Notes: generated from the sequence alone by a model not told the origin. Counted from the stretch's first letter, positions 1-11,832 are shown. The stretch: DNA of 64,000 nt from Mucor racemosus (GCA_027405735.1 JAPEHQ010000020.1:620001-684000); one strand, 5' to 3'. Made by a program: numbers and translations.

Positions 1-339
1 TAGACGTATATGCTAAATTTCAGCAAACTTTGTACCATAAACATCTCGGAGAAATTCAAAGATACAGTAAAATAAATTGCAGATTTGTTTTCAGCAGCCA
101 ATTTTACCCCAGAAAACTTGGTTGCCTGATTCCTAACGATACTTTTGTAAAAAAAATGTGAAAATTCTCCAAATTGTTAAAACTACAAAAGAGAAAAACA
201 AAACATAACAAGATTTACAATTATGAGGTTTAGAGGTCCAACAATTTTCCAAACAAAAACACCCCTAAAACTTTAGTGTATAATAAACCATTGAAAAACA
301 AGAAGATTTAGCCTAGAAATTATTGTTTGCAAGCTTATT
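1..339. other. AT-rich sequence, no gene seen
   Basis: No coding pattern or RNA gene is visible. It borders the R1 repeat that starts near 340 and may be a diverged outer part of it. Confidence 0.5.
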
Positions 340-1400
340 AAAAACTCGAGATATTTGACATCTTAGATTGAGATTTTAAGCTGGGGAAAAGCAAGTGCTT
401 CACTTTTGAAGCCTTTATACTCACTGAAAAATGAAGATGAATAGAAATAACTTTTTTGCCAATATTCTGTAGCATCTCAAATGTAGCTCTACATTTTTTA
501 TTTCCTGGTTATCTATTGAAATGGGGGCACGCTCCGATTTTGAATATCACCATATAAAATTGTATAATCAGATATGCACATGTGACTGAGCTTCAATTCA
601 AAAAAGTGTTCTAATGGAAAAAAAATCCAAAAAAAAATCCAAAAAAAACCTTGTATGTTTAATTACTCAAAAAAATGCATAGTAAGTTTAACTGGAGTAT
701 TAAATATCTTGGGTTCAGTTTTTAATTCTGAATCGATCTATATAGGTTTTGAGAATATTTGTCTCATAAAATCCCTAGTAAATTTAATGTCAAATTTTAG
801 CGGTTTTTGATCAAAAAGTACCCTTCATTCAAACACAACCTTAAAATATTTTATTTTCATATTATGCGCAACAAAATTATCTACAGAATCAGTATTTATA
901 CGTAGCTGTAGCCCTATTTTTCGTGGGGATACTCATTTTTTTTATCATTTTTTTGTAAAACCAAAAATTTACTCTTGTATATCCTCGTCCAAAATGGATC
1001 ATTTTTTGTATCACTAAAAATTAATCATTCAACCTCAATTTTCTCGACGAAAAATCAATATTTTTTGACGAGATAAAATTCGTTGGATAGAAGCTAATGA
1101 GTACTATCCTATAGTTTTAGCTTTGAATACCGGTCATCCCTTTATGGATCTTTATGACAGAAAAATGGTACTTCCACAAAATTTTCGAGAAAAATAAAAC
1201 TCTTGAAACCCAACTAAAACCTAAATATCTTAGTAGAGAATAAAAATAAAGTAGAGTTTACTTAATAACCATCATTGCAATACCTTAGTATTTTTTGAGT
1301 TATTTGCATCTCAAATGCGGTTCCTTAATTGTAAGCTGGCGATTTTTGAACCATTCAAATTTGCCAACTGCGAAAGATTGAATATTTTCGGAAACATAGC
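340..1400 (-). repeat. R1 dispersed repeat, copy 1 (inverted)
   Basis: About 1 kb that matches, in reverse orientation, the segments near 6195-7190, 39225-40210 and 49828-50725. Shared landmarks are a hairpin (here 1041-1072, arms CTCGTC.. and ..GTCGAG around an AT core), the block around 1121-1170 with a GGTCATCCCTTTATGGATC core, and the block around 510-600 (GGGGGCACGCTCC). No open frame runs through it, so it is likely a non-autonomous element or old element debris. Ends are approximate because they were set by eye from where the four copies stop matching. Confidence 0.75.
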
Positions 1401-2945
1401 TTTAGATTAAAGTTGAGCATCTCATGTTCATTGGCATATACTGTATGTAGTTTTTTTGATACCATCTAGTGAAACAAAGAGCCGGGCTGAAATGTGAGAA
1501 TCAGTTTTTCAAAGGAAACGCAATAAAGAGGAACTATCATTATCTTAAAAATACACCAAAGATTTTAAAAGTACAATAAGAGTATCATATAATACATTTT
1601 TATAGTTATTTTTTTTCTGGTATAATTACTTCTCAAATAAATAATAATTGTATCATTAAAATTATGTTTGTATCATTAAATAACAAAAACGGTCAGGGAG
1701 GGAGTCTGACGTGTGAAGGTAAGCTTGTGCAACCTTCTGGACTGTGTGTGTGGTATCATGATATTCTGGGGTTGTGAATATGCTTGATACGTGATAGTGG
1801 AGCAGATAGTTCTTCAAAGTCTACCTGTCTTTGAGGCTTTTTGGGAGATATAAAATCTATTTAGGAGTAGGTATCGCAATAAGATTACAAACTCATTTGA
1901 AAGCCTACTGCTCAAACATTAAAAGTGCATAATGTATGAGTATATTGTTTTGCAGCACGTTGCGTGAGTGCAAAAATTAAGCCCAGGATTGTAACGTGAT
2001 TTGGGATTACGCTACTTTTATTTAGGATATAGAAATTCTATCCGAAAATGTAGCTCTAGGTTTTTGAAGTGCATCTTTATTGGCAATATACCTATACCTA
2101 TATCTTGAGTTGACGATTTAAAAATGTGATGGCTTGATAAGGATCTTGCAAAGAAAGTCATAGAAATATGCAAATAAAAACAATGGTATATGTAGATTTT
2201 CATAATGAAGCATTTTAAGGTGCTACGGCGCAAGTTATCAAATTTATAGGGTTTGGCACTACACGTCTTTTCAATCAGGCTGCAATTATGTAGTGCAATT
2301 ATTGCGCTAGCAATCGGCTTATTATTTGAGTTCTTTTAAAATTGGTTAATCATTTATTTGCTTTTAAAGTTCGAAATACTTGATTTCAGCTTACTTTATT
2401 ATGCCACCACTTTGGCTCGGGCTTGCTTGTGTTATTTTCAAATAATTGAAGCTCGATGAATGCTCGATTAAATTGGACGAGCTAGCTTGCACAGGGCAGT
2501 TTTGGAAACGCAGCAATAAGTTATGTTATCAACTATTTGTTTCTAAATGAGACGTATTATTATCTTGATAGCTCCAATTTTCCGTTATTTAGCATATAAA
2601 ATAATACGAAAACTAATACACTATATTTTAACTTTGCTCCACAGAAATTTGCTCGTACAAATCTCCATTTGCATAAAAAATATACATTAGTTTCATTGCA
2701 ATTATTGAGGACTGATAGTATAATTTTAGTATTAACAGAATTTTCAATTAAAATGTAAGCATTATTTTTAATTCCAGATGTAACCAGTAGTCTAATTACA
2801 GGTGCCCACAGTAACCACACGTTTCACAGCAATAAATGAGGCTTAGCATTCACAGGTTGAACAGTCAAAATATGTGGCTCAGCCTTTACATATTGCGCAG
2901 TAAGGAATTGCTGAATGAGATAGCACTTTTTACACCGTTTTTAAA
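1401..2945. other. Intergenic, AT-rich, no gene recognised
   Basis: Short open frames at 2018-2233 and 2560-2820 (minus) have no recognisable domain and look like chance frames. No tRNA, tandem array or terminal repeat was seen. Confidence 0.5.
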
Positions 2946-3212
2946 CAGTTTTTTCTTTGGATTTATTCAATGGTATTTTTCTGTACAAAAAAAATAAATT
3001 ATATGTTACAATACAGTTTTTCCTTTGGATTTATTCAATGGTATTTTTCTGTACAAAAAAAATAGATTATATGTTACAATACAGTTTTTCCTTTGGATTT
3101 ATTCAATGGTATTTTTCTGTACAAAAAAATAGATTATATGTTACAATACAGTTTTTCCTTTGGATTTATTCAATGGTATTTTTCTGTACAAAAAAAATAT
3201 ATTTATATGGTG
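2946..3212 (+). repeat. 68-bp tandem repeat, four copies
   Basis: Units start at 2946, 3014, 3082 and 3149, with periods 68, 68 and 67. Each contains CTTTGGATTTATTCAATGG followed by a TTTTTCTGTAC and A-run block. Copies differ mainly in the A-run length. Because 68 is not a multiple of three, an open frame of 100 codons (2957-3259) passes through the copies in successive frames; it is a by-product of the array, not a supported gene. Confidence 0.9.
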
Positions 3213-3507
3213 CGTTAGCGGTTTACAATTCAAGAAGAAATTGCGTTATTGAAAGTTAAAATGGTACTATCAACGTCTGTTCTCAATTTGAAATACCTGA
3301 TTTCTCATATGCTTTATTTTTTTTTTTAGTTCAATTTGGTATATCTGTTCTTGTCTCTCCGGTTTGGTTTCTTTGATGTCATCATAGTTCCCATTATATT
3401 TTATTCAGAAGTTAAAGCATTTTTTTGTTATCTGATTTTTGATACACCCTATGCGGGTTTAAGAATCAAAATGATTTGATCAAAAAAAGCAATAACTGTT
3501 ACCACCT

Positions 3508-3798
3508 TTATTGGAATGACATCTGTTTTGATGCTTTCCCGATGAATTCGGTTACTATACTCAGTTGCTTGTCTTTGTACAATCGGTAATCCTGGGTCAA
3601 TTTAACCAGGTTGCTCTCCATTCCTGGACTTGCGACCTCTCCCCCTTTTAGAGTGTTGTAGTCTTCTTTCACGGTAACCGGCTGGAAACTATAGTCCTTT
3701 CTGGCAATCGGAGTCGTACTGTTTTCATAGCATCCGCTTGATTTCAGTATCACTTTATAGTATGGTGGTAAATAAGCTATAAAGTCAAATGGCAACAT
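3508..3798 (-). other. 96-codon open frame, function unknown
   Basis: An ATG-to-stop frame on the minus strand with a mixed, protein-like composition (charged and Tyr/Pro residues spread evenly) that is less AT-driven than its surroundings. It may be a lone exon or the remnant of a gene. No domain is recognised, there is no second exon I can connect, and no neighbour suggests a role. The flanks (3213-3507 and 3799-4112) show nothing else. Confidence 0.25.
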
Positions 3799-4112
3799 GT
3801 AGATAGACCTCCTCGTGGTGTTGCTGGAAACGTTGTTTTAAACGGCTAACTATCTACTTCATTAAACTAATTATGTCACAAGTTACTTTTTCTTCATAGT
3901 GTTATAATCTGGATCCACTGTTTTTTATTTAGTTAGTTTTTTCTTCGACTTTTATATTGCATAATAAAAATTACAAGGCTGAAATTAATTGTTTTATCCA
4001 TCTATCTATTATTTCCTATTTCGTTTTCTAATATAAACTATTGAATAGTACCACTAAGCAATTGTAAAACCATTGACAGTATTAAAAAACGTATAATGCA
4101 CAAAATATAAAG

Positions 4113-4351
4113 TGAGAGTTGATGGATACATACAATCATATTTATAAAAAGAATATTAATAAAGAATATTAACATTTATCATTTATCATGAAGAACGTAG
4201 GCCTTATTACTAGAAAAACTAATGATCAAAGAAAGAACCAAAAGCTTCTAGGTCTTGGTTTAAAAGACTATTTATAAGAATTACATTTCAATATGAGTTA
4301 TAAATGGAATTGGCTTCAAAATTGGCTGTTTAATATCCTCAAAAACTGACA
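4113..4351 (+). mobile_element. Solo LTR (family LTR-A), 239 bp
   Basis: Begins TGAGAGTT and ends CTGACA, so it has TG...CA ends, and it is flanked by a perfect 5-bp direct repeat TAAAG (4108-4112 and 4352-4356). A reverse-orientation relative lies at 46115-46346 and a diverged one near 60440-60601. No internal retrotransposon sequence adjoins it, so it is a solo LTR left by recombination. Confidence 0.85.
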
Positions 4352-4868
4352 TAAAGGCATTGATGTGTTTTCTATAAATCCACAAAGTTTTAACAAAAAC
4401 AAAATTACGTTAATCTGCTTGATTGTTGTATGTATTATACAGAAAACTATTTACAAACAGTATATATTAAACTATCCTTGAAGCTTATAAATAGTAGAAT
4501 ACAATAAAGAGACACAGTAATGTGTCAGCTTTTTCAACTATATCTAAAAACTAAAGGAAGTCTGCCGTTTATTGAGATGTAAACGTATGGGTCTTTCATA
4601 TCTATTCACTAATTATTACTGAGATTATAACAAAATAACCAGTACAGAAGATTAATATAATAAGTATTATCCATATTGATTTAGAAAATTAGGGATGTAC
4701 CGTGTTGAGTTATAGCCTTAGTTGATATGATGTCTCATAATTAGTATTTGTCTTATTCTCATTCAATTTATTGAGAGCAGGTCCGTACTCTGAGATCAAT
4801 GTTTATATTAATAGCGCCGCCTATTAATATGCTGTCGTAAAATGAGCTGAACGTGCTATTAAACCACA
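4352..4868. other. Intergenic, nothing recognised
   Basis: AT-rich sequence between the solo LTR and a foldback element. No open frame with coding character and no RNA gene. Confidence 0.5.
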
Positions 4869-5006
4869 CACTATGAAGAAAAAATCCCTTCATTCTCGTA
4901 ATTGTGCCATATTAAGGTGAAATTCAAAAAAATAAGCAGTGAAAAGTTTCTTATTTTCCTCAATGTGGTATAATTAAGAGAATGAAGAGAATTTTGCTCC
5001 ATAGTG
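4869..5006. mobile_element. Foldback MITE, copy 1 (138 bp)
   Basis: The sequence is a near-complete inverted repeat: it starts CACTATG and ends CATAGTG, with arms of about 50 nt that include CTTCATTCTC / GAGAATGAAG and TTGTGCCATATTAAGG / CCTCAATGTGGTATAA. Two more copies are at about 38470-38607 and 45735-45883. No coding capacity. Stretch 5007-5419 beyond it holds nothing recognisable. Confidence 0.8.
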
Positions 5007-5419
5007 ATATGGAAAAGTAGAATATCCGTAGTTGATACTTCCTTCCAAAGTATCGGCTATACCATGGATTCGTATAACCCCCCATTATAGTATCTTGTCT
5101 ATCAGATTAGGATGTAGATTTGTAGAAGGTGACATATAATACACCATCATATATATATATCCGAGAGCGCTTTAACGTTACGCCAGGAAATTATATCAGC
5201 CTCGATACTAAAACATGTACTAAACCATTTAATAAAAATAAAGGAAAACTGTTATAAAATGAAAGAGCACACTAAAACTAAAAAACTTTATTATAAGATA
5301 GAAACATCTTTTATATTCACATTCTCTAATTATATGACTAAAATAAATGAGCCTATTTATATATCCAATGAAGTCTAGGTGACACTAGTTTTGCATTTAT
5401 CTACACGTACAGTATATAC

Positions 5420-5948
5420 TGTTGTATTCCACCTACTAACATCATACGTTATTACCTTCTACAGTACCAATACATCTTACAATCTATTGACTACGACATG
5501 CATTGAAGTGCAAGTCTTGATATCGGATATAAAAAACTCCTAGCGTACCATGTTTAATCCAATAATTACCAAGAACGCTTGGACCTCAATTATGACACCA
5601 TACTATTTCATCCCAACGGTTAATCAATCAAGTAGCTATCAAATCAACATCCAAGCACATTTAGCGCAGCATTGAAACAAGACCACTCACAAGCTCTGCA
5701 AGAACGGTTAAATTATGATTGATCCATTTCAATCCATAGATTACTATCAAACAGATCTAATGGTTCAATAGTGTCTTAAATTACATCTCAGGATTTCAAT
5801 GTCAAATCAATATAAAAGGCCATACTTTCATATCTAAATAAACGATATCTTGTTTTTATTATACAGTTGAAAAACTGATTCATTACTCATTCTTTTTTAA
5901 TTGTATTCTTTTTTAAGTATTATTTATCAATCCTAAAAATATACGACA
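5420..5948 (+). mobile_element. Solo LTR (family LTR-B), 529 bp
   Basis: Starts TGTTGTATTCC and ends ATACGACA, the same length (529 bp) as the reverse-orientation copy at 57568-58096. Flanking 5-mers are TATAC and TAAAC, a target duplication with one mismatch. Other pieces of the family are at 33446-33590, 36027-36501, 40420-40590 and 56188-57140. No internal region (gag or pol) was found near any copy. Confidence 0.85.
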
Positions 5949-6194
5949 TAAACTAAGCTTTGTAAAATAATACATAACAATGTAGAACTTATCATATCTA
6001 ACTGTGTCCTAATCTCAACCAAGAAATTTACACGGACTTGTGGACGCAGCATTTGAATTTTATCAAAATGATGGGTAACCTCCAACCAAGTTTTCAAGAC
6101 TTTTGTATTTTTTCATCTGTAGCCGCTTTTTAATAATATTCATTGATCTCGTAATAGTAGCTTAATAAACTACAAGACAAGCTAACACTAATTT

Positions 6195-7190
6195 GAATAA
6201 TGATGCAGAAATGCCCAGCTTGAAATTAAGAAACCGCATTTGAAATGAAAATAAGTCGGGAAAATACCAAGGTATTGCAATGATAGGTATTAAGTAAAGT
6301 CTACTTTATTTTTCATTCTCTACCAGGATATCTAGGTTTTGGATTGTTGTGAAGACTTTTTTATTTTTTTATAAATTTTGTGAAAGCACTTTTTCTGTTA
6401 TAAAGATCCATGAAGGAATGATAGATATGCAAAACTAAAACCATAGGTTAGTACTCATTAGCATCTATCTAACGAATTTTACCTCGTCAGAAAATATTGA
6501 TTTTTCGTCGAGAAAATTGAGGTTGAATGATTAATTTTTGGTGATACAAAAAATGATCCATTTTTGACGAAGGTACATAGGTCTGGAATTTTCGGCAATA
6601 CAAAAAAATGAACAGAAAATGAAATACCTCTACCAAAAATAGGGCTGTAACTACGTGTAAATACTCATCCTGTAGGTAAATTTATTGCACATAATGAAAA
6701 AATAAAATATTCTAAGGTTGCGTTTGAATGAAGGGTACTTTTTGATCAAAAACCGTTAAAATTTGATATTAAGTATACTAAGAATTTTTAAAAAAAAACA
6801 TTTTCAAAACCTACACTGATCGATTCAGAATTAAAAACTGAACCTAAAACATTTAATGCGCTAGTTCAACTGACTATGCATTTTTGTGAGTAATTAAAGC
6901 CTTAAATTTTTTATTTAATTTTCTGGCGTTTCAGCAACCCTTTAGATTTAACCTCAGCCAAGTGTAAATGTATGCTTACTTAATTATATATGGCAATATT
7001 CAAAATTGGAGCGTTCTCCCATTTCAATAAACAATCATAAAATAAAAGGTTCAATGCCATTTTTGAGATGTTATAGAAGAGTATTGCCAAAAGGCTCATT
7101 TTAATCCATATTGATTTGCGATTGAGTATAAATGCATTAAATTTAAGGCATTGGGTTTTCCCGCTTAAATATTCAATCTAAGATGTCTGA
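6195..7190 (+). repeat. R1 dispersed repeat, copy 2
   Basis: Same family as 340-1400 but in direct orientation. It begins near TTTGAATAATGATGCAG, carries the conserved block around 6410-6440 (GATCCATGAAGGAATGA) and the hairpin at 6484-6518. No open frame. Confidence 0.75.
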
Positions 7191-7424
7191 TATATATGTC
7201 TAGTTTCAACAATTTTCGAATATGAATCCAATACAACACAAATAATTTACGATATAATAGATTTCTTGCTGAATAATCCTTTTAATCAAAACAAAATACA
7301 TCCCTTATTATGTAAATAAAACCTTTCTTTTTTCCAAGTACCAAATTTTAGGCTGGTTTATCTAAATTGAATCGAGATTTACTATATTATTAAACAACTA
7401 AATGCGTGCTATATAAATAAAATT

Positions 7425-7622
7425 TTAAAAGAAATTATTGCTGAAAGTGTGTATCGCATGTTGTTGGTCCATTTTGATATTCTTTGAAACTTTTATAAAA
7501 TCAAATAATGATTTAAAGTTAAATTTTAAAGTTGCATTTAATGCGTAGTAAATATAATAATAACATGCCTTAATTTCATTAGCCAACAGCTGCTTTTTGA
7601 AGAGTTTCTGCACATATTTCAA
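7425..7622 (-). repeat. R6 repeat with conserved open frame, copy 1
   Basis: A 65-codon minus-strand frame whose product shares the pattern KQLLANEIK...Y...Y.AL...LKF.FK.LFDFIK with a plus-strand frame at about 33060-33245. A 19-nt stretch (AGCTGTTGGCTAATGAAAT) is identical in the two. It could be an exon remnant of an element protein or of a duplicated gene. No domain is recognised. Confidence 0.4.
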
Positions 7623-7639
7623 AAAAAAAGCTCACTTAC

Positions 7640-8647
7640 GCTGCTTAAAAAAATAAGCAACTGAAAAAAATGCTCTTAATCAATTGGTATTGATTCAAAT
7701 AGGCTTAAAATCCTAAAATATATATGTACTACAGCAGTTATAACACTGTCCAAAACTAAAATTCTAGAATTCTATTAATTTACTAGTGAAATCGTTGAAG
7801 TAAAATTCCCAATTTTCTAAAGTGGAGTTTATAGCTTAACAGACAGTTTCAACTTGGAAATGGTGCTAAAACAGTCAAAACCAGCATATATGAGAATGGT
7901 AACTACTAAACTTAATAAGTAGTGGCTCTTTTTATGGATAAGCAAAGCTAAGCGCAGCGTATTATACATTCAACTTTTTTAAAAACTTCAGATACCCAAT
8001 ATTGATTTCAAGTTCTATATGTAAAAAAATACCAGAAAATTATAAAACTTACTTCTTAGAATAGGTTACTTCATCAGGTGGTCAATAGTATATATCGCTG
8101 TATGTAGGTATCACGTTTAACAAATACGATTGATATCTATAGTTCAGCAACTTTTTAGGGGTTACCATATTAAAGAAATCAAAAATCGAGTGCTAAATCC
8201 TTCATAAATTTTGAAATTTGTCACGAAATATAATAGATTAAAAAATCTGCAAATGTTATTTAAAATCTGGATGCTGATTGTCGTTCAGATGTATTCATAT
8301 TGAATTGATAAAAATACATACTATCTTTAAAAGATTGTTTCTAAACACATCAAATGCTAATTTGTTTCTTTTTTATTATGTTCTTATGTCTCATAATATT
8401 TAGTGAACCTGTTTTTTTTTATTTTTTTAGAATTTATGTTTCGAAATTGAAACCCCGCTTTTTGGAAACAGATCAATTTTCAATATGCAGAAAAGCTAGC
8501 ATAGTTTTTAACTATCAGGAACGTAAATTAATAGATTTAAAGAAATGTTTATTAGGAAATAAGAGTAATAATATATACAGGAAAGAAAGTAATAATGATA
8601 TAATAATAAATTAAGAAAAGTTATAATAAATAAGCTATACAGCATGA
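7640..8647. other. Intergenic; one 86-codon unknown frame
   Basis: AT-rich. The plus-strand frame 8354-8614 has a hydrophobic start and then a more protein-like stretch beginning after a TTTTTTTTAG acceptor-like site at about 8430. It could be a terminal exon remnant, but nothing upstream connects. The stretch lies convergent to the permease gene. Confidence 0.35.
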
Positions 8648-10632
8648 TTAAATGGTTGAAGATTCTTCATCTTTATAAGGAAGTTTCTCCTTTTTACTTT
8701 CACGGCTTTCTTCATCATTCCCTTCAGCCATAAAAACTCGTTGAGCACCACCAACTCTCTTGGCTTTAGCAAGCGCATCTTCTTCTTCGGTGTTATCATA
8801 AGGCAATACCAAATTAAGGAAAATAGACATGATACCTGCAATGATGTATCCAGTACTCACAACAGTATCAACGGCTTCCATTAAGCCTTGAAGAGCTTCA
8901 TTTTCAAAAGTAGGCAATACATTATCAAACCAAGTAGGTACTAGAGATACACCTAAAGCAAGAGCCAATGACGAAGCAACGATAACACGATCACGACGAG
9001 TCCAATCCAGGTAGCCGAGAATACGAATACCAGAAGTAGCAACAGATGCAAACAAATAAACTGTCATGCCACCAATCAATGGGGCAGGGATAGCCAAGAA
9101 AGCAGCAGAGATTTTACCAAAAATACCACAAATGATTAAAATAGCAGCACAAACAATACCAGCACGACGACTAGCGCAACGAGTGACAGCAATGATACCG
9201 TTGTTTTGGCTGAATGTAACAACACCCATACTATTTGCTAAACCAGAAAAGACACCAGAAATGCCATCAGCTAAAAGACCACCTTGACATCTTTCTTCAA
9301 ATGTCTTTCCTTCAATTGGTAAACCGGATACATCGCTAGCAGCAGTTAAATCACCAAGGCATTCAATAATCATATCCAATTGAACAAACAAGAATGGAAT
9401 AATACCGGGAGCATAGACTGAGAAATCGAAATGCTTAACCCACAAGAAAGTGCCAACGGGAGCAGTAGCGATACCAGAACTATCAAACATACCAACACCA
9501 GCTCCAATGATACAACCAATCAAAAGACCAATGACGACTGAAATGTTTTTGAGGAATACAGAGCCAACTAATTCAATAAGAATAATAGTAAAAAAGACAG
9601 AAGCACCCAAAGCAAAGTTGACTGGACCACCCCAAGGTTGAGCATTAGGGGCACTAATGTCTGGACAATTAACAAATAAGCCAGTAGTAGGACGACTCAT
9701 ACAAGGACCAGCTCCACCACCCCAATTCTTCATGCCAGATGCCAATAAAGAAGTACCAATGACAGTTAAAACAATACCCATTACAATCTTGGGAAAGAGT
9801 TTACGGATAACACGAGGAGGTAAGAAACTAATAAAGATTGACAGCAAAGCACAAATCATTTGAGTACCAAGAACAGCACCAAAGGCTTTTGGACAGGGTA
9901 AATAATTGATTGTACCATCTGCCAAGGTTTCAGAAGGACAAGCGCCACTTTTGTACATGTTGCCGATAATTGCTTGTGCTGCAGGCATATTGGAAAAGGC
10001 AACACCTGTAATCTGGAGTAAACCAGCTCCAATGAAATAACGAGTTTTATAAATGGGGATACGAATAATTTGAACCAAACTTAATAATGATAAATAGATT
10101 AGAGATTAGAAACATGACTATATCGGTGTAACTTTTTTTTTTATGTACCTCATTAAACCGGAAACAATAAGTGAAGCAGATACCATGTATTGACGCATTT
10201 CATTGTCAAGATTTAAAAAAGTGCTACCTGCACCAGAGATCATGATGGTAGGAGAGATGATACCACCAATGACAGCAAGGAAATCTATTAGGGTTGTTAG
10301 TTTTTTATGCATTTGGATTATATAATAAAAATCATTTTACGTTGAATACCCATTAGGATTGTAACTAAAATGGGAATTTCATCATTTGGACCATAAAATG
10401 GAGAACTGTTTGCTTTACGATGAAAGAATGGAATATGAGGCATACAAAGAGCACGGTAATCATAATCGCCAACCCAACCATCTCTGGTTGTCATTTTATA
10501 TTTCATGCGAGCCCATCTTGTGCTTGGTGGTTGAACAGGAGTATATAATTCTTGTATCTGAGATACATTTTCAATCTTTATATCATCAGCAGAATACTTC
10601 TGATCTAAAGTAGTGTTATGTAGAGAAGACAT
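8648..10632 (-). CDS. Purine/xanthine-uric acid permease (NAT/NCS2 family)
   Basis: Predicted 619-residue plasma-membrane symporter that takes up oxidised purines with H+. Exons (minus): 10341-10632, 10149-10284, 8648-10079; introns of 56 and 69 nt with GT...AG ends, and total length 1860 nt closes in frame. Family marks: the first-helix motif GIQHFLAVIGG spans the first splice site (His near residue 98), the TM8-type block IECLGDLTAASDVS (Glu near 382), and the NAT signature QNNGIIAVTR near residues 434-443. Length fits Aspergillus UapA/UapC (about 570-580) with longer tails; the C-terminal tail is charged and cytosolic. The start is the ATG at 10632 rather than 10662, because the upstream codons encode only an isoleucine run. 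It is divergent from the deaminase gene. Exact substrate (xanthine, urate or other purine) cannot be read from sequence alone. Confidence 0.93.
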
Positions 10633-10859
10633 TATTGTTGTAATGATGATAATAATGAACAAAAAAAAAAAAGATGTTGACTTTTTTGCTTCTTTTTATA
10701 TGGTTTTTTATTTTTTTTTTTCGTTGGAAGTTTGATAAGTTTATCTATTACATTTGCAATACAAGCCGTTCAAATTAGGCACTGATAAATCGGGGATCAC
10801 AAAGCATTTGATTCGTATTTTTTGTTCTTCCCTTTTTTTTTTTTCTCACCCAAAAGAAA
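10633..10859. promoter_or_regulatory. Divergent promoter with three GATA-factor sites
   Basis: The 227 bp between the permease and deaminase start codons hold three matches to the fungal nitrogen-regulator consensus HGATAR: TGATAA at 10733-10738, AGATAA on the minus strand at 10741-10746, and TGATAA at 10783-10788; the first two form a tight inverted pair. T-rich tracts lie on both sides (10676-10722 and 10825-10845), typical of fungal start regions. AreA/Nit2 control of purine uptake genes is known in other fungi; here it is inferred. Confidence 0.5.
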
Positions 10860-11232
10860 ATGTTATCTTATATCTTTCTTATCATTTGTATTGTTTCTTT
10901 AGTAGATGGTCAAATCAATAATCCCTGTCAGTCCCTATCTGAAATGCAGGATATTGATGAATGCTATATGAAATTAGCACTTGATTTAGGCTTACAACGG
11001 AATCCACGTGCTCCATTTGGAACAATTATTGTAAATCATGTTAAAAATCGAATTAGTTGTTTAGGTGTAAATGAAAATGATAAAGATATTTTATCGCATG
11101 GTAAATAAATTTAAATGTGTTGCGTTTTTTGTGTATTTATATATATTATATTGTTTTTTTAATTAGGAGAGACTGTGGCATTCAAAAAGTAATATACCTG
11201 CTATATTCAAAACTAAATTTCTCGATATCTTA

Positions 11233-11268
<36 letters not shown>

Positions 11269-11832
11269 GATATCTAGCTGCACTGAATTATATCCTTCTC
11301 CCACAAATGATGATTTAAAGAATCCCGGATTAAAGTGGAATGATCAAACATTATATACAACTGGTGAACCAGTGAGTGATTTATTTATATTGTAGTAACA
11401 AGATTATTGACATTGTATTGCCCATGTAGTGCCCCATGTGTGCTGCTCAAATCATGTATCGTAATGTCAAAAGAGTTGTTTGGGCAACATCAACCAAAGA
11501 CATTAGTAAAAGTGGCAGAATGGCTCAACTCACAATAGACATGTAAGTTTTAGTACATTCAATAAACACTAACGGATATACTCACACAGCAGTTGTTATA
11601 CATTAGTCAGCATATCTTTAATTCAATGAAAATCTTAAACTCTACATTAATTGATTCACCAATTATCCATGGTGGTATTTTAAAAGAAAAATGCGACCAT
11701 GCATTTTGGTGTGCCTTTAAAGAATATCGTGATGAAGCATATATCAAGTTTATGAAGGACACTAATGATTTAGATTATGTTTTAGAGCGCAATAACAAAT
11801 TTCCATGTGTAACTATTCCCTGGCATGTCTGA
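10860..11832 (+). CDS. Secreted cytidine/guanine-deaminase-fold zinc enzyme
   Basis: Predicted 231-residue member of the CMP/dCMP deaminase zinc-binding family, with an N-terminal signal peptide (hydrophobic residues 2-15, VDGQ cleavage region). Exons: 10860-11100, 11167-11188, 11278-11371, 11430-11542, 11607-11832; the 696 nt close in frame. Zinc and catalytic motifs: His80-Gly81-Glu82, and Pro119-Cys120-x-x-Cys123 (EPCPMCAAQIMY), the usual H-x-E...P-C-x-x-C pair. The 22-nt second exon supplies Gly-Glu, so the catalytic Glu sits on a micro-exon. The third intron has a T-run of over 30. Neighbour is a purine permease, which favours a nucleobase or nucleoside substrate such as guanine, but cytosine, adenosine or other amino-purines are not excluded. 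Secretion would place it in wall or medium. Confidence 0.82.

Noticed and set aside
2946..3212. CRISPR-like array
   Set aside because: Units are 68 bp without distinct spacers; it is a plain tandem repeat in a eukaryotic genome.
9066..9863. Three plus-strand open frames (9066-9287, 9450-9641, 9657-9863)
   Set aside because: They are antisense to the permease coding exon and have Pro/Ile-rich shadow composition; no splice or start logic supports them.
11230..11264. T-run as a terminator
   Set aside because: It lies inside a GT-AG intron of the deaminase gene and the exons on both sides join in frame.
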